Shown: positions 10,966-20,933, numbered from the stretch's first letter. The stretch is 51,290 nt of DNA from Hyphomicrobiales bacterium (GCA_947455645.1 CANGPA010000008.1:1-51290), one strand, 5' to 3'. Program-made: numbers and translations. The notes: generated by a model not told the origin, from the sequence alone.

Positions 10966-12639
10966 ATGGCTGAGCCAAAAGCCGATTTCGTGTTCTGCGC
11001 CCTTGGCGGTCTCGGTGAGATCGGCATGAATGCGGCGTTATATGGCTTTGGCCCGCCGCAGAAGCGGGACTGGATTCTGGTCGATTGCGGCGTCAGCTTT
11101 GCGGGTCCGGAGCTTCCCGGCATTGATCTTGTTCTGCCTGATCTCAAAGTGCTCGAAGGGGCAAAAAACCGCCTCAAAGCAATCATCATTACTCATGCGC
11201 ATGAAGATCATATCGGCGCCTTGATGGATTTGCATGCGCGTCTTGGCGCACCACCTGTCTATGCAACGAAATTTGCGGCGGGTCTTTTTGACATTCGCCG
11301 TCAGGCGGATCCCGGTCAAAAACGCATTCGTTTGACCTTGATGGAGCCGGGTGATCGTCTCGCGCTTGATCCGTTTGATGTTGAAATCATTCCGGTTGCG
11401 CATTCCATTCCGGAATCAACCGCGCTCGCCATTCGCACACCACTGGGCACTGTCGTGCATACGGGCGATTGGAAAATTGATCCCACGCCGGTTGCCGGTT
11501 GGGCAACCGATGAAGCGCGCCTGAAAGCGATTGGCGATGAGGGCGTTCTCGCGCTTATTTGTGATTCCACCAATGTCATGCGCGAGGGTGAATCGCTTAG
11601 CGAAGTTGATGTGTCCAAGGGCTTGTCGGAGGTGATTGCGGGCGCCAAAGGGCGCGTGGCCATCACCACATTTGCATCCAATATTGCGCGCATTCGTTCT
11701 GTGGCGCTCGCGGCAAAAGAGAATGGCCGTGAGGTGATTGCCATTGGCAAGGCCATGGATCGTGCCATTCAAGTGGCACAAGAATGCGGCTATCTCGATG
11801 ATGCGCCCGAATTTCGGTCGAGTGACACCTATGGGTATTTGCCGCGTGACAAAGTGGTTGCTTTGCTCACAGGCTCGCAGGGCGAGCCGCGTGCGGCTTT
11901 GGCCCGCGTGGCGGATGATCAGCATCCAGATGTTACGCTCGCTCCGGGTGATACTGTCGTTTTCTCATCGCGTACCATTCCCGGTAATGAAAAGGCAGTT
12001 GGCCGCATCATCAACGGTCTCGTCGGGCAGGGTGTAAGGGTGGTGACGGATCGTCATGCTCTTGTGCATGTGTCGGGTCATCCGCGTCAGGGCGAACTCA
12101 AGAAAATGTATGAGTGGGTGCGGCCACGCGTATTGATTCCGGCGCATGGCGAGCCGCTCCATTTGGATGAACATCGGCGCTTTGCGCTCGCCTCCGGCAT
12201 TCCGGATGTCGTGGTGGCAACCAATGGCGATGTTGTGCGTCTTGCACCAAATAAAACCGAGATTGTCGATGAGATGGCCCATGGCCGCCTTTACAAGGAC
12301 GGTGATGTGCTCGTGTCTGCGGCGGATCCCGCGGTCCCAGAGCGGCGCAAATTATCTTTCGCTGGTATCGTCTCGGTCGCTCTGGCGCTTGATCAGAAGG
12401 GCGTTTTGGTGGGCGATCCGGCCTTTGCGGTATCAGGCATTCCGCAACTCACGCGCGGCGGTCGCTTGTTCGAGGATGTCATAGAGGAAGCCGTGTTCGC
12501 GGTGCTTGATGGTTTGCCCAAAAGCAAAAGGCGCGATCCCGATCTGGTTGAAACCGCGATTGAGCGGGCTGTGCGCGGGGCGGTTAATGATGAATGGGGC
12601 AAAAAGCCCGTTTGTCATGTGCAGATCGTGATTATCTGA
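10966..12639 (+). CDS. rnj: Ribonuclease J
   Basis: This 557-residue metallo-beta-lactamase/beta-CASP ribonuclease, a 5'-3' exo- and endonuclease, processes rRNA and mRNA; in Alphaproteobacteria it acts alongside RNase E. The zinc motif HxHxDH is at His77, His79, Asp81, His82, with further ligands near His-Thr-Gly-Asp-Trp at about residue 166. The beta-CASP motifs include GSQGEPRAAL (about residue 304) and HVSGHPRQGELKKM (about residue 366). The C-terminal ~120 residues form the usual extra domain. It follows birA closely and precedes the epimerase gene by 13 bases, so all probably share the nuo read-through transcript. Confidence 0.94.
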   Translation: MAEPKADFVFCALGGLGEIGMNAALYGFGPPQKRDWILVDCGVSFAGPELPGIDLVLPDLKVLEGAKNRLKAIIITHAHEDHIGALMDLHARLGAPPVYATKFAAGLFDIRRQADPGQKRIRLTLMEPGDRLALDPFDVEIIPVAHSIPESTALAIRTPLGTVVHTGDWKIDPTPVAGWATDEARLKAIGDEGVLALICDSTNVMREGESLSEVDVSKGLSEVIAGAKGRVAITTFASNIARIRSVALAAKENGREVIAIGKAMDRAIQVAQECGYLDDAPEFRSSDTYGYLPRDKVVALLTGSQGEPRAALARVADDQHPDVTLAPGDTVVFSSRTIPGNEKAVGRIINGLVGQGVRVVTDRHALVHVSGHPRQGELKKMYEWVRPRVLIPAHGEPLHLDEHRRFALASGIPDVVVATNGDVVRLAPNKTEIVDEMAHGRLYKDGDVLVSAADPAVPERRKLSFAGIVSVALALDQKGVLVGDPAFAVSGIPQLTRGGRLFEDVIEEAVFAVLDGLPKSKRRDPDLVETAIERAVRGAVNDEWGKKPVCHVQIVII

Positions 12640-12652
12640 GGGAGGGATCGCA

Positions 12653-13057
12653 ATGATTGGTCGTCTCAATCATGTCGCCATCGCGGTTCGCGATCTGACA
12701 GCAGCCTCCGCGCTTTATCGCGAGACTTTGGGCGCATCCGTGTCGGCACCCTTGCCCCAACCGGATCATGGCGTGACCGTGGTTTTTATCGAGCTTCTCA
12801 ACACGAAGATCGAACTCTTAGAACCACTCGGTCCGGCGAGCCCGATTGCCAAATTTCTTGAGCGCAACGCCGATGGTGGCATCCATCATATTTGTTACGA
12901 AGTGGATGATATCTTGGCCGCGCGTGATCGGTTGCAAGGGCAGGGTGCACGGGTGCTCGGCGACGGGACGCCGAAAATTGGCGCCCATGGCAAGCCGGTC
13001 CTGTTCCTTCATCCGAAGGATTTTAACGGCACGCTGATCGAACTCGAGCAGGTCTGA
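12653..13057 (+). CDS. mce: Methylmalonyl-CoA epimerase
   Basis: This 134-residue protein of the vicinal oxygen chelate fold interconverts (2R)- and (2S)-methylmalonyl-CoA in the propionyl-CoA route. Candidate metal ligands are His7 (Leu-Asn-His-Val-Ala), His79 (Gly-Gly-Ile-His-His-Ile) and Glu130 (Leu-Ile-Glu-Leu). The length fits the family. The partner genes (propionyl-CoA carboxylase, mutase) are not in the window. It lies between rnj and the DUF1467 gene, a linkage often seen in Hyphomicrobiales. The start at 12653 follows a GAGGGAGG site. Confidence 0.92.
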   Translation: MIGRLNHVAIAVRDLTAASALYRETLGASVSAPLPQPDHGVTVVFIELLNTKIELLEPLGPASPIAKFLERNADGGIHHICYEVDDILAARDRLQGQGARVLGDGTPKIGAHGKPVLFLHPKDFNGTLIELEQV

Positions 13058-13073
13058 AAGGGCGCTTTTATCC

Positions 13074-13301
13074 ATGTCAGTTCCGACGCTTTTGGCCATT
13101 TATGGAATCGCTTGGTGGCTCAGCCTGTTTGCCGTTCTTCCGCTTGGGGTTCAGAGCCAGGAAGAAAGCGGCGCGGTCACACCGGGTACCGAGCCGGGTG
13201 CGCCCGTCTTGCCACGGTTGGGGCGCAAGATTTTGATCACAAGCCTCGTGGCTATCCCGGTTGCGGCGGCTATTGCCGCCTTCATTCAATTTGTTGAATA
13301 A
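13074..13301 (+). CDS. DUF1467 family small membrane protein
   Basis: This 75-residue protein has two membrane segments (about residues 5-25 and 52-72) joined by a polar, Gly/Pro-rich loop. The pattern, with Trp-Trp in the first helix and Leu-Pro-Leu-Gly-Val-Gln-Ser right after it, matches the DUF1467 family of Alphaproteobacteria, which has no known function. It follows mce by 16 bases and is the last gene before a strong terminator, so it likely closes the nuo-birA-rnj-mce transcription unit. No catalytic residues are evident. Confidence 0.85.
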   Translation: MSVPTLLAIYGIAWWLSLFAVLPLGVQSQEESGAVTPGTEPGAPVLPRLGRKILITSLVAIPVAAAIAAFIQFVE

Positions 13302-13330
13302 ATCTGATAAATATTTGAAAAATATAAACA

Positions 13331-13367
13331 AAAAAAGGCAGGGACAAGCCCTGCCTTGATTTTTTTT
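13331..13367. terminator. Bidirectional rho-independent terminator
   Basis: A perfect 9 bp stem (AAGGCAGGG with CCCTGCCTT, 13335-13343 and 13349-13357) has a 5-base loop. It is flanked by an A-run on the left and by a T-rich tract with seven or more T on the right, so it can stop transcripts from both strands. On the + strand it ends the unit finishing with the DUF1467 gene. Confidence 0.9.
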
Positions 13368-13796
13368 GATCTCCACATCGGTCCCGAATTGCGTTGGCCG
13401 CAATTCCTTATTGTCCCCTCAGAGACGCGACGCGGTTTTCCTCCCCAGACCTGAGCCTTGTGCCGACTTCCTCATGGGAGCGACCTCTTTTTTGATCAAG
13501 GCGACGCGACGCTATCTGTTTTTTTTCTACCTGTCATCAGCCAAGGCAGAGTTCTGCCAAAATTTTAGCGCTTTGTAGAAGAACGGTCCAAAAGGCCTCT
13601 TTGGCAGGCAGTGCGGGCACGCGGCGTGCTTGTCTTTTCTGGTCCAATGAGGTTGAAAAGCCGTCTGATCTTGTCGAGAGACCCGGACAACGGACCTTTC
13701 GCGCTCCGACAAGCCCTGAACTGAACTATAACACCGGACGCGCTTTTCTTGGTAAGCCTGTTTGGTTGTTTCTTGAGTCCGCCGGAGACCTATTCG
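13368..13796. other. Gene-free region upstream of proS
   Basis: No convincing protein gene lies here. An 8 bp perfect hairpin (GAATTGCG, loop TTGGC, CGCAATTC) is at 13386-13406, and a short one (GGCAG/CTGCC) is at 13545-13558. The 10-mer GACGCGACGC occurs twice (13424 and 13503). There are T-runs at 13488-13494 and 13519-13527. The minus strand has an 18-codon frame with a purine-rich site (13474 down to about 13418), too short to judge. A TATAAC sequence at 13727-13732 could be a proS -10 element, but no good -35 box is seen. The region may hold a small RNA or only the proS leader. Confidence 0.5.
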
Positions 13797-15119
13797 ATGC
13801 GTCTGTCCCGCTATTTCCTGCCCATCCTTCGCGATAATCCGAAGGAGGCCGAGATTGTTTCGCATCGCTTGATGCTGCGCGCCGGAATGGTTCGGCAAGA
13901 AGCGGCCGGCATTTATGCGTGGCTGCCGATGGGATTGCGCGTGCTCGACAAGATCAACCGCATCATCCGTGAAGAACAAAACCGTTCGGGCGCAGTTGAA
14001 TTGCTCATGCCGACCATTCAATCCGCCGATCTGTGGCGCGAGTCAGGCCGGTATGAAGCCTATGGTAAAGAAATGCTGCGCATCACGGATCGCCACGACC
14101 GTGAAATGCTGTTTGGTCCCACAAATGAGGAAATGATCACGGAAATTTTCCGCGCATCCGTGAAATCCTACAAAGATTTGCCGCTCAATCTTTATCACAT
14201 CCAGTGGAAATTCCGCGACGAAGTTCGCCCGCGCTTTGGCGTGATGCGCGGTCGCGAATTCTTGATGAAAGACGCTTATTCCTTCGATCTCGATCAGGCG
14301 GGTGCGGTTCATTCTTATAACCGGATGTTTGCGGCCTATTTGCGGACCTTCGCCCGCTTGGGGTTGACGGCCATTCCGATGCGCGCTGATACGGGTCCCA
14401 TCGGGGGCGATCTCAGTCATGAATTCATCATTCTCGCCTCAACCGGCGAGAGCGAAGTGTTTGCCGATAAAGCCGTACTTGAGCAGACCACACCGCCTGT
14501 CGATATTGATTTCGACAGCGCCGAAGCGCTCGACAAAGTCTTCAAGGCATGGACCACGCCCTATGCGGCGACATCCGAAATGCATGATGAGAAAGCCTTC
14601 GCGGCCATTCCAGCTGAACGGCAAGTCTCGGCACGCGGTATCGAAGTCGGTCATATTTTCTATTTTGGTACGAAATATTCGGAACCCATGAAGGCAACGG
14701 TAACCGGACCGGATGGGCGTGAGACACAAGTTCATATGGGCTCTTACGGTATCGGCTCGTCGCGGCTCGTCGCCGCTTTGATCGAAGCGTCTCATGATGA
14801 AGCGGGCATTGTCTGGCCCGATTCCGTTGCGCCCTTTAATGTCTCTTTGCTCAATCTCAAGATCGGTGATGCGGCGACGGATGAGACATCGGCAACGCTT
14901 TATAAAGCGCTGACCGCACGGGGCCTTGATGTTCTCTATGATGATCGCGATGAACGCCCGGGTACAAAATTCGCAACCGCCGATTTGATCGGTTCGCCTT
15001 GGCAGGTTTTGGTGGGACCCAAGAGCCTTGCGGAAGGCAAGGTTGAAGTGAAACGGCGCAAGACCGGCGAACGGACATTGTGTTCCGTCGAGGATGCCGT
15101 CCTCATGTTGACGGCTTGA
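13797..15119 (+). CDS. proS: Prolyl-tRNA synthetase, short bacterial type
   Basis: This 440-residue class II aminoacyl-tRNA synthetase charges tRNA-Pro. Class II motif 2 ([21 protein letters not shown], about residues 140-160) is clear, and motif 3 lies around Gly-Ser-Tyr-Gly-Ile-Gly-Ser-Ser-Arg. The protein lacks the ~180-residue editing insertion of E. coli ProS, as is normal for Alphaproteobacteria. The anticodon-binding domain occupies the last ~100 residues. I chose the ATG at 13797, 10 bases after a GGAG, which gives the family N-terminus Met-Arg-Leu-Ser-Arg-Tyr-Phe-Leu-Pro; an upstream in-frame start lacks support. The lolC-like gene follows four bases after the stop. Confidence 0.95.
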   Translation: MRLSRYFLPILRDNPKEAEIVSHRLMLRAGMVRQEAAGIYAWLPMGLRVLDKINRIIREEQNRSGAVELLMPTIQSADLWRESGRYEAYGKEMLRITDRHDREMLFGPTNEEMITEIFRASVKSYKDLPLNLYHIQWKFRDEVRPRFGVMRGREFLMKDAYSFDLDQAGAVHSYNRMFAAYLRTFARLGLTAIPMRADTGPIGGDLSHEFIILASTGESEVFADKAVLEQTTPPVDIDFDSAEALDKVFKAWTTPYAATSEMHDEKAFAAIPAERQVSARGIEVGHIFYFGTKYSEPMKATVTGPDGRETQVHMGSYGIGSSRLVAALIEASHDEAGIVWPDSVAPFNVSLLNLKIGDAATDETSATLYKALTARGLDVLYDDRDERPGTKFATADLIGSPWQVLVGPKSLAEGKVEVKRRKTGERTLCSVEDAVLMLTA

Positions 15120-15123
15120 TCTC

Positions 15124-16407
15124 ATGGCTGAGGGCGCTACCCGCGCGGCTGGTAAAAACGGTGTCTTTGCACCGTTTGAATGGCTGATTGCCTTTCGCTA
15201 TCTGCGCGCACGTCGTCGCGAAGGATTTATCTCGGTCATTGCGGGTTTTTCTTTTGTCGGCATCATGCTGGGCGTGGCAACGCTCATCATTGTCTTGTCG
15301 GTGATGAATGGATTTCGCAAGGAATTGCTTGATAAGATCGTCGGTGTGAATGGCCACGTCTTTGTGGGCGCCATCGATAAGCCGCTCACCGATTTTGCCG
15401 AACTATCAGCCAGCTTTGAAAAAATTCCTGGCGTTGTGCTCGCTTTGCCGCTTGTGGAGGGACAAGCACTGGCCTCATCGCAAGCCGCTGCGGCAGGTGT
15501 TTTGGTGCGTGGTGTGCGCGAGATTGATTTGCGACGTATTCCCGCGATATCAACCAATATCAAAATGGGAACGCTTGACGGTTTTGATCAATCCGCTGGT
15601 GTGGTCATTGGAAAGAGATTGGCCGAACAACTCTATATCCGTCCCGGTGATTCCATCACTTTGACCGCGCCGCGTGGTCCACAAACACCCTTTGGTACCG
15701 CGCCGCGCGTCAAGACCTATCCGGTCACGGCCGTGTATGAAATCGGCATGTCGGAATTTGACTCCGCCTTTGTCTATATGCCGATTGAGGAGTCACAGGC
15801 CTATTTCAATCGCAATGGCGATGTGAGCGCGATTGAGCTGTTTCTCACCAATCCCGATCGCGTCGATGAAACCAAAGCTCTCATTCAAAAATCGACCGAG
15901 CGTCCGATTTATCTCACGGATTGGCGGCAGCGGAACAAAACCTTTTTTGGCGTGCTCGAAGTCGAACGCAATGTCATGTTTTTGATCCTGACGCTGATTG
16001 TTCTTGTTGCCGCGCTTAACATCGTTTCGGGACTTATTATGCTCGTGAAAGACAAGAGCGCCGATATTGCGATCTTGCGAACCATGGGCGCCACGCGTGG
16101 CGCGATCTTGCGCATCTTTCTGATCACGGGTGCGGCGATCGGCACCGTCGGAACTCTGGCGGGGTTTGGGCTCGGGCTTTTGGTGGCGTTAAATATTGAA
16201 CGCTTACGCGCCTTTGTTTCGGCACTCACACAAACGAATTTGTTTCCGGCCGAGTTTTATTTTCTGAGCCATCTACCGGCCGATGTCGATGCGCAGGAAG
16301 TCGTGACTGTCGTGGCGATGGCCTTGCTTTTGTCGTTGCTGGCGACGCTTTATCCCGCCTGGCGCGCGGCGCGCCTCGATCCTGTGGAGGCGTTGCGTTA
16401 CGAATGA
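15124..16407 (+). CDS. lolC: Lipoprotein-releasing ABC transporter permease, LolC/LolE family
   Basis: This 427-residue inner-membrane protein, with LolD, extracts outer-membrane lipoproteins for transfer to LolA. Four membrane segments are visible: one near residues 37-60, then a large periplasmic MacB-like domain (about 60-270), and three at the C-terminus (about 285, 335 and 395). The Asn-Ile-Val-Ser-Gly-Leu-Ile-Met and [11 protein letters not shown] coupling region is conserved. Only one permease gene is present, so the complex is probably a homodimer-like LolF type or LolC with a partner elsewhere; LolE is an equally valid name. The stop overlaps the lolD start by four bases (ATGA). Confidence 0.92.
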   Translation: MAEGATRAAGKNGVFAPFEWLIAFRYLRARRREGFISVIAGFSFVGIMLGVATLIIVLSVMNGFRKELLDKIVGVNGHVFVGAIDKPLTDFAELSASFEKIPGVVLALPLVEGQALASSQAAAAGVLVRGVREIDLRRIPAISTNIKMGTLDGFDQSAGVVIGKRLAEQLYIRPGDSITLTAPRGPQTPFGTAPRVKTYPVTAVYEIGMSEFDSAFVYMPIEESQAYFNRNGDVSAIELFLTNPDRVDETKALIQKSTERPIYLTDWRQRNKTFFGVLEVERNVMFLILTLIVLVAALNIVSGLIMLVKDKSADIAILRTMGATRGAILRIFLITGAAIGTVGTLAGFGLGLLVALNIERLRAFVSALTQTNLFPAEFYFLSHLPADVDAQEVVTVVAMALLLSLLATLYPAWRAARLDPVEALRYE

Positions 16408-17099
16408 GCACGCCCACCACCGATCCCGTTCTATTTCTCTGGAAGGTCGAGCGTCGCTTTGTCGATGCCGAGCAGACCCTCGAGATTATTCGCGGCGCCG
16501 ATCTCGCAATCTGGCCCGGACAATCTGTGGCGCTGATCGCACCGTCAGGCACTGGTAAATCGACGCTGTTACACATGGCGGGTTTGCTTGAGCGGCCTGA
16601 CAAGGGTGAAATCTATGTCGCAGGACAAGCGACGGCTGAACTGGACGACAAAGCGCGTACCGCCATTCGCCGCAATGGGCTCGGCTTCGTCTATCAGGCG
16701 CATCATTTGTTGCCGGAATTCACGGCCCTCGAAAATGTCATGCTGCCGCAAATGATCGGCGGACTTGATCGCACTGAGGCTAAATTGCGTTCGGCTGATT
16801 TGTTGCGTTATCTCGGACTGGGCGAAAGACTAACCCATCGCCCGGCGGAATTATCAGGCGGGGAACAGCAGCGCGTGGCCTTGGCTCGCGCCGTGGCCAA
16901 CCGTCCCCGTGTTCTCTTGGCCGATGAGCCGACGGGCAATCTCGATCCGGTCACGTCCGAGCGCGTGTTCATGACCTTGGTTCAGCTTGTCAAAGCAACG
17001 GGATTGGCCGCTTTGGTTGCCACTCATAATCTTGAACTCGCCCGCCGCATGGATCGCCGCGTCACGATCCGCGACGGTCTCGTGGTCGAACTGCCCTGA
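16404..17099 (+). CDS. lolD: Lipoprotein-releasing ABC transporter ATP-binding protein
   Basis: LolD (231 residues) is the cytoplasmic ATPase of the lipoprotein export complex. The Walker A motif APSGTGKST is near residues 48-56, the ABC signature [14 protein letters not shown] near residue 150 and Walker [13 protein letters not shown] near residue 172, with the switch His in ATHNLE near residue 207. The start overlaps the upstream permease by four bases, implying coupled translation and equal stoichiometry. No hairpin terminator is seen after it; a T-run follows at 17113-17118. Confidence 0.94.
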   Translation: MSTPTTDPVLFLWKVERRFVDAEQTLEIIRGADLAIWPGQSVALIAPSGTGKSTLLHMAGLLERPDKGEIYVAGQATAELDDKARTAIRRNGLGFVYQAHHLLPEFTALENVMLPQMIGGLDRTEAKLRSADLLRYLGLGERLTHRPAELSGGEQQRVALARAVANRPRVLLADEPTGNLDPVTSERVFMTLVQLVKATGLAALVATHNLELARRMDRRVTIRDGLVVELP

Positions 17100-17160
17100 T
17101 CTAAATTTACATTTTTTTAACCATCCCAAACACTTCGGATTTGGTTCTCAACAATCGGAC

Positions 17161-17184
17161 TTGTCAAAAGAACAAAACAAGAAC
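17161..17184 (+). promoter_or_regulatory. Promoter with LexA (SOS) box upstream of small ORF and dnaE
   Basis: GAACAAAACAAGAAC at 17170-17184 is an exact GAAC-N7-GAAC direct repeat, the LexA site of Alphaproteobacteria. It lies just after a -35-like TTGTCA (17161-17166), so a bound LexA would sit between the -35 and -10 positions. It matches 12 of 15 bases of the box in front of lexA in this same window, in the same orientation relative to transcription. The -10 element is not clear. It ends 34 bases before the small ORF start. Confidence 0.75.
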
Positions 17185-17218
17185 AAACTCAATCCATCGT
17201 CAATTCAGGGAGGTTTTC

Positions 17219-17311
17219 ATGCTTCGCGCTGTCTTCGAGGATGTTACGGAATTGGCTGCCCTCGCAGCTTTTTTGGCCACAATTTACGCGTGGTCGGGTT
17301 TGTTCGTGTAA
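17219..17311 (+). CDS. sidA: SOS-controlled single-pass membrane micropeptide, SidA-like
   Basis: This is a 30-codon gene preceded by a perfect GGGAGG ribosome binding site with 5-base spacing (17208-17213). The peptide has a short N-terminal part with Arg3, Glu7, Asp8 and Glu11, then one hydrophobic helix (about residues 12-30) rich in Ala and Leu with Tyr23 and Trp25. Size, one membrane segment, a LexA box 34 bases upstream and the place before dnaE match SidA of Caulobacter crescentus, a 29-residue SOS-induced inner-membrane inhibitor of division acting on FtsW/FtsN. Homology rests on architecture and context, not on an alignment. If it is not SidA it is still a well-supported small membrane protein gene. 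Confidence 0.68.
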   Translation: MLRAVFEDVTELAALAAFLATIYAWSGLFV

Positions 17312-17421
17312 GCTTGTCCCCGTTGCTTTCAGGGGTTTGCCGCTATCTTTGCCCTTGTGTTGGTCTGCCAGTATCGGCAAGACCGTAAAGGCAGCTCGCG
17401 CGGGGCAGGGAGATCAGGCGG

Positions 17422-20400
17422 ATGAGTAGGGTTCTTGAAGAGGTTGGCTTCGTCCATCTCCATGTTCACTCGTCCTATTCGCTGCTTGAGGGCGCGCTTA
17501 AAATCGACGACCTCAAGAAACTCGCGCTCAAGGACCGGATGCCGGCCCTGGCGCTGACCGATACCAATAATCTCTTCGGTGCGTTGGAATTTTCCGAGAA
17601 ACTGTCGGGTGCGGGTGTTCAGCCGATTATCGGCGTCGAGCTTGCACTTGATTTTGAAGACGACCAGCCCAACCGGTCTGGCGTCCACATGGCTATCTAT
17701 CCGTCAGTGGTCCTGCTTGCCGCTTCCGAGGCGGGGTATGATCATTTGATGGCGCTGTCATCGGAGGCCTATCTGCGACCTGAATCGGGTGAGGCGGCGC
17801 ATGTGAAGCTCTCATCCTTGACGGGACGAACCGACGGTTTGATCGCGCTCACGGGTGGCCCAAAAGGTCCGATTGATCGCGCCTTGGCCGATGGGCAGAT
17901 TGAACGCGCAACCAACCGGCTTGATCAGTTAAAAGCGCTGTTTGGCGACCGGCTCTATATTGAGCTTCAGCGTCACGGCGCGGCAGAGGAGCAGGCGGTT
18001 GAACCGGGTCTGATCAATCTTGCCTATCAGCATGCTGTTCCCTTGGTGGCCACCAATGAGGCGTTTTTTCCAAAGCCCGACTCTTATCAAGCGCATGACG
18101 CGCTCTTGGCCATTGCCGAGGGCCGTTTGGTTTCTGATCCCGAGCGGCGGCGCATCACGGTCGAGCATTATTTCAAATCGCGTTCGGCGATGAAGCGGCT
18201 TTTTGCCGATCTTCCCGAAGCCCTCTCCAATACAATCGAGATTGCATTGCGGTGCAGCTATCGGCCGCAAACGCGCAAGCCGATTTTGCCCAATTTCACC
18301 GAGAGTCAGGAAGGTGAAGCGCTTGAATTGCGTCGGCAAGCGGAGGCAGGCCTCGCCCTGCGCTTAAAAGCGCACGGCCCGGCTACCGGATTAACGGAAG
18401 AGGAATATCGCTCCCGTCTTGATTTCGAACTCTCCGTGATCGAGCGGATGAATTATCCGGGTTACTTCCTGATCGTTGCGGATTTCATCCAATGGGCAAA
18501 GGCGCAAGGCATTCCGGTGGGACCGGGTCGTGGATCGGGAGCGGGTTCGCTTGTGGCCTATGCTTTGACCATCACCGATCTTGATCCCTTGCGGTTCGGC
18601 TTGCTCTTCGAGCGCTTTCTCAATCCCGAACGCGTATCGATGCCCGACTTTGATATCGATTTCTGTCAAGATCGTCGTGATGAAGTCATCCGCTATGTGC
18701 GGGAAAAATATGGCGCGGATCGCGTTGCCCAAATCATCACCTTCGGCACGCTGCAAGCGCGTGGTGTGTTGCGCGATGTCGGGCGCGTTTTGGAAATGCC
18801 TTACGGCCAAGTGGACAAGCTCACAAAACTCGTGCCGCAAAATCCTGCCAATCCCGTCACGCTTGAACAAGCCATCGCCACCGAACAAAAATTGCGCGCC
18901 GCCGCCGATGAAGATCCAACGGTCAAGCGCATGCTCGACATGGCGCTGTTGCTTGAAGGGCTTCATCGCCACGCCTCAACTCATGCCGCGGGCATCGTGA
19001 TCGGTGACCGACCGCTTGATCAGTTGGTGCCGCTCTATCGCGATCCGAAATCGGATATGCTGGTGACCCAGTTCAATATGAAATGGGTTGAATCTGCAGG
19101 TCTCGTCAAATTCGACTTTCTGGGGTTGAAAACACTCACCGTGCTTGAGAAGGCGGTTGATCTCTTAAAGAGCCGCGGCATCTCGCTTGATCTCGCATCC
19201 ATACCGCTCGATGACATGCGCACCTTTGATATGCTGGGGCGTGGCGAAACGGTCGGTGTGTTCCAATTGGAAAGCGCAGGCATGCGCAAAGCACTGGCCG
19301 ATATGCGCGCGGATCGTTTTGAAGATATTATTGCGCTGGTCGCTCTTTATCGGCCGGGTCCAATGGCGAATATCCCTGTCTATAACGCGCGTAAAAACGG
19401 CAAGGAAACGCCTGATTATTTGCATCCCAAAATCGAGGTCTCTCTCAAGGAAACCTATGGCGTCATCATCTATCAAGAACAGGTGATGCAGATTGCGCAA
19501 ATTCTGTCGGGCTATTCGCTCGGCGAAGCCGATCTCTTGCGTCGCGCGATGGGTAAGAAGATCAAGAAGGAGATGGATGCGCAGCGTGAGCGCTTTGTCT
19601 CGGGTGCGGTTGAGCGTGGTCTTGAGTCCAAAACAGCCGATGAGATTTTTGATCTGCTCGCGAAATTCGCCGATTACGGATTCAACAAGAGCCACGCGGC
19701 AGCCTATGCCTTGGTCGCCTATCAAACGGCTTACTTGAAGGCGAATTATCCGGTTGAGTTTTTGGCCGCGTCCATGACGCTTGATATGTCCAATACGGAT
19801 AAGCTCTCTGAATTTCGGCGCGAGGCGCAACGTCTTGGGTTTCGAGTCGATCCGCCCTCGATCAATAAATCCGGCATCGCTTTTGATGTGCATGCCGACC
19901 CCGATGGACAATTATCCATTCGCTATGCGCTCGCCGCCATTAAGGGTGTCGGCCAGCAAGCAGTAGAAAGTCTGATCGCTGCACGCGGTGAAAAACCGTT
20001 CAAAGATCTTGGCGATCTTGCGCGCCGCATCAATCCGCGCCTGTTCAACAAAAAGACGCTCGAAAGCCTGATTGCCGCGGGCGCGCTTGATGAATTGGAA
20101 AAAGATCGTGCCCGCTCCTTTGCGGGCGTTGACGCGATCATGGCGCTTGCCAATCGTTCGCAAGATGAAGCCACGGCCGGGCAGGGCGATATATTCGGTT
20201 CGCTTGGCGAGCCGGAACCGTTGCGCATTCCGCCCCATAAGCCGTGGCAGGCATCCGACCGGTTGCAGCGGGAATATGATGCGATCGGCTTCTTCTTAAC
20301 GGGTCATCCGCTTGATGATTATGCCGGGATTTTAAAGCGGCTGCGCGTGCAGACTTATGCGGAATTTGTCCGCGCGGCGCGGGGCGGTGTTACGGTCGGG

Positions 20401-20871
20401 CGCCTTGCCGCGACAGTGCTGGACCGCACCGAACGGCGCACCAAATCGGGTAGTAAAATGGGGATTTTGAACCTGTCGGATCGGACCGGACATTTCGAGG
20501 CGATCATTTTCCAAGAAGGTCTCAACCAATATCGCGACACGCTTGAACCCGGTCAGGCGGTGATCTTGGTCGTGCAGGGGCAGGTTGAGGGGGAGGATAT
20601 TCGCCTTAGAATCCAGACCGCGGAACCGCTTGATCGCGCCGCCTCCCGCCTTCCCACCGCCTTGCGGGTGACCATTGACGATGAAAAGGCGCTCGCCTCC
20701 GTTTCCGGAGAGCTCAAGGAGCGGGGAGATGGCGAAGTTTCGATCATCATCCAGCTTGAAGGCGGAGCGCGCGAGGTCGAATTGAAATTGCCGGGCGGCT
20801 ACCGCGCGACCCCGCAAGTGGCTGGAATTCTGCGGACTTTGCCGGGCGTTTTGGCGGTCGAACACGCCTAG
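17422..20871 (+). CDS. dnaE: DNA polymerase III alpha subunit, replicative
   Basis: This 1149-residue C-family DNA polymerase is the replicative catalytic subunit. The N-terminal PHP domain begins with His12, His14 and His16 (Val-His-Leu-His-Val-His-Ser). The polymerase palm has the Pro-Gly-Arg-Gly-Ser-Gly-Ala-Gly-Ser motif near residue 370 and the catalytic Asp409 and Asp411 (PDFDIDF); [21 protein letters not shown] lies near residue 755. A helix-hairpin-helix region (about 825-900) and an OB-fold domain (about 985-1060) follow. The length and domains fit DnaE1, not the SOS-mutagenesis DnaE2/ImuC. It starts 110 bases after the micropeptide gene and may be co-transcribed from the LexA-box promoter. 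No terminator is seen before the rpsB promoter. Confidence 0.96.
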   Translation: MSRVLEEVGFVHLHVHSSYSLLEGALKIDDLKKLALKDRMPALALTDTNNLFGALEFSEKLSGAGVQPIIGVELALDFEDDQPNRSGVHMAIYPSVVLLAASEAGYDHLMALSSEAYLRPESGEAAHVKLSSLTGRTDGLIALTGGPKGPIDRALADGQIERATNRLDQLKALFGDRLYIELQRHGAAEEQAVEPGLINLAYQHAVPLVATNEAFFPKPDSYQAHDALLAIAEGRLVSDPERRRITVEHYFKSRSAMKRLFADLPEALSNTIEIALRCSYRPQTRKPILPNFTESQEGEALELRRQAEAGLALRLKAHGPATGLTEEEYRSRLDFELSVIERMNYPGYFLIVADFIQWAKAQGIPVGPGRGSGAGSLVAYALTITDLDPLRFGLLFERFLNPERVSMPDFDIDFCQDRRDEVIRYVREKYGADRVAQIITFGTLQARGVLRDVGRVLEMPYGQVDKLTKLVPQNPANPVTLEQAIATEQKLRAAADEDPTVKRMLDMALLLEGLHRHASTHAAGIVIGDRPLDQLVPLYRDPKSDMLVTQFNMKWVESAGLVKFDFLGLKTLTVLEKAVDLLKSRGISLDLASIPLDDMRTFDMLGRGETVGVFQLESAGMRKALADMRADRFEDIIALVALYRPGPMANIPVYNARKNGKETPDYLHPKIEVSLKETYGVIIYQEQVMQIAQILSGYSLGEADLLRRAMGKKIKKEMDAQRERFVSGAVERGLESKTADEIFDLLAKFADYGFNKSHAAAYALVAYQTAYLKANYPVEFLAASMTLDMSNTDKLSEFRREAQRLGFRVDPPSINKSGIAFDVHADPDGQLSIRYALAAIKGVGQQAVESLIAARGEKPFKDLGDLARRINPRLFNKKTLESLIAAGALDELEKDRARSFAGVDAIMALANRSQDEATAGQGDIFGSLGEPEPLRIPPHKPWQASDRLQREYDAIGFFLTGHPLDDYAGILKRLRVQTYAEFVRAARGGVTVGRLAATVLDRTERRTKSGSKMGILNLSDRTGHFEAIIFQEGLNQYRDTLEPGQAVILVVQGQVEGEDIRLRIQTAEPLDRAASRLPTALRVTIDDEKALASVSGELKERGDGEVSIIIQLEGGAREVELKLPGGYRATPQVAGILRTLPGVLAVEHA

Positions 20872-20889
20872 ATTTCAAGCCTTTGGCCC

Positions 20890-20918
20890 TTGCCAATCAG
20901 GGGCTTCGCCAGTATAGC
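20890..20918 (+). promoter_or_regulatory. Probable rpsB promoter
   Basis: TTGCCA (20890-20895) is followed by a 17-base spacer and TATAGC (20913-20918), a good sigma-70-type match just after the dnaE stop. Transcription would start near 20925, just ahead of a strong hairpin in the rpsB leader. Confidence 0.6.
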
Positions 20919-20933
20919 ACGCTCCATCACACA

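Noticed and set aside
13366-13578. 70-codon + strand frame in the gap before proS
   Set aside because: No ribosome binding site, a start inside the terminator T-tract, and no family-like features; kept only as part of the gene-free region.
15198-15563. Minus-strand frame opposite the lolC-like gene, and similar long frames elsewhere
   Set aside because: Such antisense frames arise from the codon bias of the real genes; none has a good start site or recognisable domain.
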